Below are positions 6,590-9,890 of a DNA stretch of 9,890 nucleotides, one piece after another. Where the stretch lies: assembly GCA_937896275.1 (NCBI GenBank), contig CALBMW010000914.1:1-9890 (forward strand), read 5' to 3'. The stretch's first letter is position 1. Each line of letters begins with the position of its first letter. The stretch comes from an uncultured Myxococcales bacterium. Its GTDB lineage: Bacteria; Myxococcota_A; Bradymonadia; UBA7976; UBA1532. The notes below the pieces were generated by a model. It worked only from the letters and a program-made list of their open reading frames with translations, was not told the DNA's origin and searched no databases. The translations under genes were made by a program, and so were the position numbers.

Positions 6590-9500
6590 ACGTGCGGCCA
6601 AGTGACCCCGGGCGCGACCGGCGCGATGGCCTCGCAGTCGTCGCCGCTGACCACCTCGAGGCGGTAGTCCAGGCGCTCGTCGTCCTCGATGATGCGGTTG
6701 ATCGTCACCGGCCGCAGCCGGAACCAGAGCTGGCGGTCGCCGATGTGCGCGTCCACGATGAGGCACTGCTTCGAGTTCTGGCGCTGGATGTCGGCGGTGG
6801 ACGCCACCTGATTGCCTTGGAAGTCGTAGGCCTCGATCACCAGATCGCCGTCGTCGCCGAACAGGAAGCTGGCGGCGAAGGCGCGCGTGTCCCCGGCGGG
6901 CACGCGGAGGGTGTACCAGTCCGACGTGGCCGGCACGCGGTCGCACAGCCAGTCCACGCCCGAGGCCTGCACGGCCGGGCCGTTGCCCAGGTCGACCGCC
7001 GTCTCGCGGGTGTCGTTGGCCACCGCGGGCTCCTCGCAAATGAAGACGCGCGGGTTGACCTGCACCTCGAGCAGGTAGCGCGCCGCGCCGCCGTTTCGGG
7101 CCGTGACCCGCGCATAGTAGGTGCCAGGCAGGCGGTCGTTGAGGCGGACCATCTCGTCGTCGGTGAGCGAGTGCCCCGCGGCGTCGTTGGCGTTCTGCGC
7201 CCCGACCTCGTCGCCGCGGAAGACGTCCACGTCGAGATCGGCCTGGGCGTGCTCGAAGCGCAGGCGCACCGTCAGGTCCGAGACCGCGTCGACCGTGATC
7301 GCGAACCAGTCCTCGTCGCCCTCGTCGCCGCACAGCGTGAGGCCCGGCAGCAGCCCTGCGTCGACCGGGCTCGCCGTGGCGCGCGTGTCGTTGTCCTCGA
7401 CCACGTCCACCTCGCAGGCCACGGGGCCCGCGCCGCGGTTGAGCCGCAAGGTGTAGAGCGTCTGCGTCTCGGCGACGACGCCCGCCACCCGCACCCGCCA
7501 GGTGCCCGCCGTCGCCTCGTCGAGGACGGCCGTGTTGACGGGCTGGGCGTTGCGGGCGCTCGCGGCGACCTGCCCATCGGGCCCCACGATCTCGACCACG
7601 ACGTCTCCCGCCAGGCCGTCAGCAGGGCGCTCGACCGTGGCGCTGAGCACGTCGCCCGCCGCCAGCTCCACGCGGTACCAGTCCTCGTCGCCGCCACACA
7701 GCCAGCGGTCGATCACCTCGAGGTCGACCACGGGCCGCAGCTCGATCCCGCCCGCGAAGGCCGTCCGCACGAACGCAGGTCGTTGCATCAGATCGGTGGC
7801 CTCGTCGCCGACGTCGTTGGGCTCCTCGCTGTCGGTCCCGCACAGCGCCTGGAAGCGGTCGAAGGTCACGTCCAGCTCGTAGGCGCCCCGCTGCCCCGGC
7901 GCGAGGGGGGCCACGCGCAGGTACCACGTTCCCTCGGTCACCTGAACGTTGGCCCGCTCGATCTCGAACTCCACCCACCGAGGCAGGTCGCCGCCCCCGC
8001 CCTGTGCGTTCGGCACGAAGACCGGCAGATCGTCGGCGGCCGGGGCGCCCGGGCCATAGAGCCCGAAGTCGACCTCCTCGTCCCCGTCGACGCCGTTGCC
8101 CAGCAGGGTGAGCCGCACGCGCACGCCGTCGCGGTCGCCCAGATCGAAGCGATACCAGTCCACGTCGTCGGCGCACGCCGCCCGGCCGCGAACGGCCGCC
8201 GTCCCGCTCAGCCCGGGCGCGCTCAGCGCGGTGGCCGCCGCCAGATCGTCGTCGTTCGGATCGAGATCGTCGGGCACACAGCCGCCGGGGGGCAGCAGGT
8301 CGATGGTGAAGGTGTAGGTGTTGGTCTCGACGCCGCGCCCGTAGATCTCGAGCCGCCAGTCCCCGGTCGGGCCGTCGCGCACCTCGATGTCCTCGTCGTC
8401 ATCCGCGCTCTGCCCCCCCTCGACGCTGCCGTCGGGGGCGTGCAGGCGGGCGTCGATGTCGCCCTCGGCGTGCGCGAACTCGACGTGTACCCGCACCGTC
8501 CAGCCCGGCCCGGGGGTCTGGAAGAGGTACCAGTCGGCGTCCTCGGGGCAGGCGTTGAGCGGCCCGGACTCGAAGGTGTTGCGGCGCGCGAAGTCGAGCG
8601 GCGCCGCGGACGCGGACTCGTCGTTCTGCTCGCGCACGTCGTCGCGGCACCCGGCCACGCAGCGCCGATCGGCGCACACCATGCCCGCGGCGCAGTCCCC
8701 GTCGCCGTCGCAGGGGGCCAGGCAGACGCCGCTGCGGCAGTACCAGCCGTCGCCGTTGCGGTTCGCGCACTGCGCGTCGTCCACGCAGCCCTCGCCGCAC
8801 TGCCGCGCCTCGGTGCAGAGCGTGTCGTCCGGGCAGTTGTCGGGGAGCGTGCGGCACCCGCGCGCGCACTCCCCCACCCGCGTGTCGCAGAAGAACGCGT
8901 CGTCGCAGTCGTCGTCGGCGCCGCACGGGCAGGCGACCACGCGCCGCGTCTCGGGATCGCAGCGATCCTCGCGGCAGCGCCCCGGCACGATCCTGCACCC
9001 GCGCGCGCAGCGGCCGGCGTCGGCGTCGCAGTAGTCCTCATCGGCGCAGTCGGTGTCCTCGGCGCAGCGCCCCTCGCAGGGGTTGGGGTTCACGCACCGG
9101 TCTGCGCCCTCGAGCACGTCGTCGCAGTCGCGCTGAAGCCTCAGCGTGCAGGTGTCGTTGTTGCCACAGCACACGACCAGCGGCGTGCACGTGTGCGTCC
9201 GCGCGTCGCAGATCTGCTCGCGGTCATCCTCGGTGAACGGGCAGAGGTCGACCTCGAGCACCCGACAGCCGGCCACGCAGGCGCCCGCCGGACCGCAGTA
9301 CTCCCGCGGCTCACACTCCACGTCCTCGGTGCAGCGCGGGTCACGCTCGCAGGTGTGCTCGGCGCTGCAGAGCGTGCCCTCGGCGCAGTTGTCCGGCGCC
9401 AGGCGGCAGCCCGCGAGGCAGCGCCCCTCGAGGTCCGCCTCGTCCTCCTTGATGCAGTAGTGGGTGTCCGGGCAGGCCTCGTCGTCCAGGCAGGTGTCGC

Positions 9501-9666
9501 GCGCCTCGGCGTCGACCTCGACCTCGCCCGCGTCCGTCCCCCCCACGTCGAGGAACGGCTCGAGATCCGGCGGCAGCGGCTCGCTCGTCTCGGAGCCGTC
9601 GTCGCACGCCCAAAAAAACAGCCCCAGCAGCAGACCCAGGCCCGCTTGCAACCACGCCTTGCGCAT
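6574..9666 (-). CDS. Cell-surface lipoprotein with Cys-rich Dickkopf-N-like repeats and five PPC-like domains
   Basis: The 1030-residue product starts at the ATG at 9666; the frame could open 59 codons earlier, but that part would cross the divergent VWA gene and has no signal features. Residues 1-21 are a lipoprotein signal (MRK, Leu/Gly-rich core, FFWAC with Cys21 as lipidation site; Phe and Trp before the Ala are atypical). An acidic Asp/Glu/Pro linker (22-58) follows. Residues 59-340 hold 47 Cys in about five repeats of the form CxxDxxCxxxxYC-GxCxxGCR-C-C-C, resembling the Dickkopf N-terminal Cys-rich domain seen in myxobacterial proteins, with an irregular Cys-rich insert at about 161-200. 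Residues 345-1007 are five PPC-like beta domains (345-457, 464-602, 613-743, 755-870, 882-1007), each opening with an (E/D)xND motif and carrying a (D)DWY or DWF motif, for example DEDWY. The protein is strongly acidic. PPC domains are usually appendages of secreted enzymes, yet no catalytic domain is seen, so a binding or scaffold role is inferred. It is divergent from the VWA gene and convergent with the DUF302 gene. Confidence 0.9.
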   Translation of the reverse strand: MRKAWLQAGLGLLLGLFFWACDDGSETSEPLPPDLEPFLDVGGTDAGEVEVDAEARDTCLDDEACPDTHYCIKEDEADLEGRCLAGCRLAPDNCAEGTLCSAEHTCERDPRCTEDVECEPREYCGPAGACVAGCRVLEVDLCPFTEDDREQICDARTHTCTPLVVCCGNNDTCTLRLQRDCDDVLEGADRCVNPNPCEGRCAEDTDCADEDYCDADAGRCARGCRIVPGRCREDRCDPETRRVVACPCGADDDCDDAFFCDTRVGECARGCRTLPDNCPDDTLCTEARQCGEGCVDDAQCANRNGDGWYCRSGVCLAPCDGDGDCAAGMVCADRRCVAGCRDDVREQNDESASAAPLDFARRNTFESGPLNACPEDADWYLFQTPGPGWTVRVHVEFAHAEGDIDARLHAPDGSVEGGQSADDDEDIEVRDGPTGDWRLEIYGRGVETNTYTFTIDLLPPGGCVPDDLDPNDDDLAAATALSAPGLSGTAAVRGRAACADDVDWYRFDLGDRDGVRVRLTLLGNGVDGDEEVDFGLYGPGAPAADDLPVFVPNAQGGGGDLPRWVEFEIERANVQVTEGTWYLRVAPLAPGQRGAYELDVTFDRFQALCGTDSEEPNDVGDEATDLMQRPAFVRTAFAGGIELRPVVDLEVIDRWLCGGDEDWYRVELAAGDVLSATVERPADGLAGDVVVEIVGPDGQVAASARNAQPVNTAVLDEATAGTWRVRVAGVVAETQTLYTLRLNRGAGPVACEVDVVEDNDTRATASPVDAGLLPGLTLCGDEGDEDWFAITVDAVSDLTVRLRFEHAQADLDVDVFRGDEVGAQNANDAAGHSLTDDEMVRLNDRLPGTYYARVTARNGGAARYLLEVQVNPRVFICEEPAVANDTRETAVDLGNGPAVQASGVDWLCDRVPATSDWYTLRVPAGDTRAFAASFLFGDDGDLVIEAYDFQGNQVASTADIQRQNSKQCLIVDAHIGDRQLWFRLRPVTINRIIEDDERLDYRLEVVSGDDCEAIAPVAPGVTWPHVPAPF
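6646..8634 (-). repeat. Five PPC-like beta domains within the lipoprotein
   Basis: Domain DNA spans are about 8296-8634, 7861-8277, 7438-7830, 7057-7404 and 6646-7023. Each opens with a QNDE, DPND, EPND, EDND or ANDT motif, has DWY or DWF after a Cys-containing segment (EDADWY, DDVDWY, DEDWY, DEDWF, TSDWY), and closes with a Y-x-hydrophobic strand (YTFTIDL, YELDVTF, YTLRLN, YLLEVQV, YRLEVVS). This matches the PPC fold as I know it; domain edges are approximate. Confidence 0.75.
8647..9492 (-). repeat. Array of Cys-rich protein repeats within the lipoprotein
   Basis: This stretch encodes residues 59-340. Units begin at about residues 59, 112, 201, 248 and 294. Units 1-4 share GCR after the GxC motif (87-88, 134-135, 224-225, 271-272), and units 1 and 4 share PDNC and TLC (92-100 and 276-284). 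Unit 5 ends with CVAGCR instead. The repeat is visible in the protein but much degraded in the DNA, so it looks old. Confidence 0.75.
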
Positions 9667-9669
9667 CGG

Positions 9670-9676
9670 CCCCCCC
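9670..9676 (-). promoter_or_regulatory. Poly-G ribosome binding site of the lipoprotein gene
   Basis: Seven G on the minus strand end 3 nt before the ATG at 9666, the same layout as at the HYR protein gene. There is no purine-rich GGAG alternative nearby on this strand. Its role is inferred from pairing with the anti-Shine-Dalgarno using one G-U wobble. Confidence 0.45.
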
Positions 9677-9690
9677 ACGGTGTGGTGTAC

Positions 9691-9719
9691 AAGGTAATCG
9701 TGATGGGGGGCCGGCTCAA
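9691..9719 (-). promoter_or_regulatory. Candidate promoter for the lipoprotein gene
   Basis: TTGAGC (9714-9719) and TACCTT (9691-9696) are separated by 17 nt, with 4 of 6 and 3 of 6 consensus matches. Transcription would start near 9684, giving an 18-nt leader that still contains the poly-G site. The 74-bp divergent gap must also hold the VWA gene's promoter, for which I found no convincing hexamers. Confidence 0.22.
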
Positions 9720-9740
9720 CGTCGGTCCGGGAGGAAGTCG

Positions 9741-9890
9741 GTGAGGGGACCCGTCGGGTGGCTGTGGTTCGCCCTCCTGTTGGCTCCGTTGGGCGCGCGG
9801 GCCGAGCGCTTCGCGCCCCGTATCCTGCTGGTGTTCGACACATCGGGCAGCATGGGCGTCGACGTCGCCACGGGCGATCCGACGGGCGGC
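9741..9890 (+). CDS. Secreted VWA-domain protein (5' part only; cut by window edge)
   Basis: Fifty codons are visible from a GTG start at 9741, chosen because GGGAGG (9729-9734) lies 6 nt upstream and because it gives a clean signal peptide: Arg2, hydrophobic VGWLWFALLLAPLG core and likely cleavage at ARA-E (after residue 21). The mature chain at once enters a von Willebrand factor A domain: a hydrophobic first strand (ILLVF, 28-32) followed by DTSGS (33-37), the DxSxS metal-ion-dependent adhesion site with Asp33, Ser35 and Ser37. Such proteins bind partners through a divalent metal, usually outside the cell. The rest is beyond the window, so other domains, a membrane anchor or sortase-like signals cannot be judged. 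It is divergent from the Cys-rich/PPC lipoprotein gene with 74 bp between start codons, which suggests shared regulation and perhaps a shared surface role. Confidence 0.88.
   Translation, partial: MRGPVGWLWFALLLAPLGARAERFAPRILLVFDTSGSMGVDVATGDPTGG

Noticed and set aside
8647..9492. Cys-rich array read as a CRISPR-like or DNA-level repeat
   Set aside because: The periodicity is in protein Cys spacing; the DNA units are divergent, unequal in length and lie in frame inside a gene.
9686..9697. TGTACA palindrome in the divergent lipoprotein/VWA gap as an operator
   Set aside because: Only six bases are symmetric and there is no second copy, so nothing separates it from chance.
6592..9744. A 1050-codon open frame on the plus strand, opposite the whole lipoprotein gene
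   Set aside because: It is the mirror of a very GC-rich gene whose codon pattern removes stops from the antisense frame. The translation is a Val/Ala/His/Arg-rich mixture with no domain, whereas the minus-strand protein has a lipobox, Cys repeats and PPC motifs.

Overview
This is a very GC-rich window with coding on both strands. Two very large exported multidomain proteins, a Cys-rich lipoprotein with pre-peptidase C-terminal (PPC)-like repeats, and a divergently placed signal-peptide/VWA protein suggest a Myxococcota or related former deltaproteobacterial lineage (including Bradymonadales-like groups). That placement is inferred from domain style and base composition. There is no rRNA or other marker gene here, and I see no tRNA, CRISPR array, transposase or integrase.

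Layout, left to right. (1) A thiolase-superfamily protein on the minus strand runs off the left edge (1-1637). (2) Upstream of it on the same strand is a roughly 1000-residue exported protein (1725-4715) with a signal peptide, a Gly-rich segment, about five HYR/Ig-like beta domains and a large unrecognised helical C-terminal region. (3) A 162-bp divergent intergenic region (4716-4877) separates it from a plus-strand block. That block holds a FabD-type ACP S-malonyltransferase (4878-5879), then a two-gene unit overlapping by ATGA: a 55-residue DUF6132-like membrane protein (5944-6111) and a DUF302 protein (6108-6521). (4) After a short convergent gap with three imperfect copies of a 16-nt unit comes a minus-strand lipoprotein of 1030 residues (6574-9666). 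It has five Cys-rich Dickkopf-N-like repeats followed by five PPC-like beta domains. (5) 74 bp away and divergent, a plus-strand secreted VWA-domain protein starts (9741) and runs off the right edge.

Two themes can be seen. The thiolase-like protein and the malonyltransferase both belong to acyl-CoA/acyl-ACP chemistry, but they are on opposite strands and separated by the HYR gene, so a shared pathway is not shown. The HYR protein, the Cys-rich/PPC lipoprotein and the VWA protein all look exported and suited to protein-protein or calcium-dependent contacts at the cell surface. The DUF6132-DUF302 pair is a separate small module. The most distinctive sequence-level signal is that both large exported-protein genes have a 7-8 nt run of G exactly 3 nt before the start codon, while the plus-strand genes use ordinary GGAG-type ribosome binding sites.

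The window reads mostly as chromosomal genes with understudied surface proteins. I see no convincing defence system or mobile element. No stretch over 300 bases lacks a gene; the longest gap is the 162-bp divergent region.
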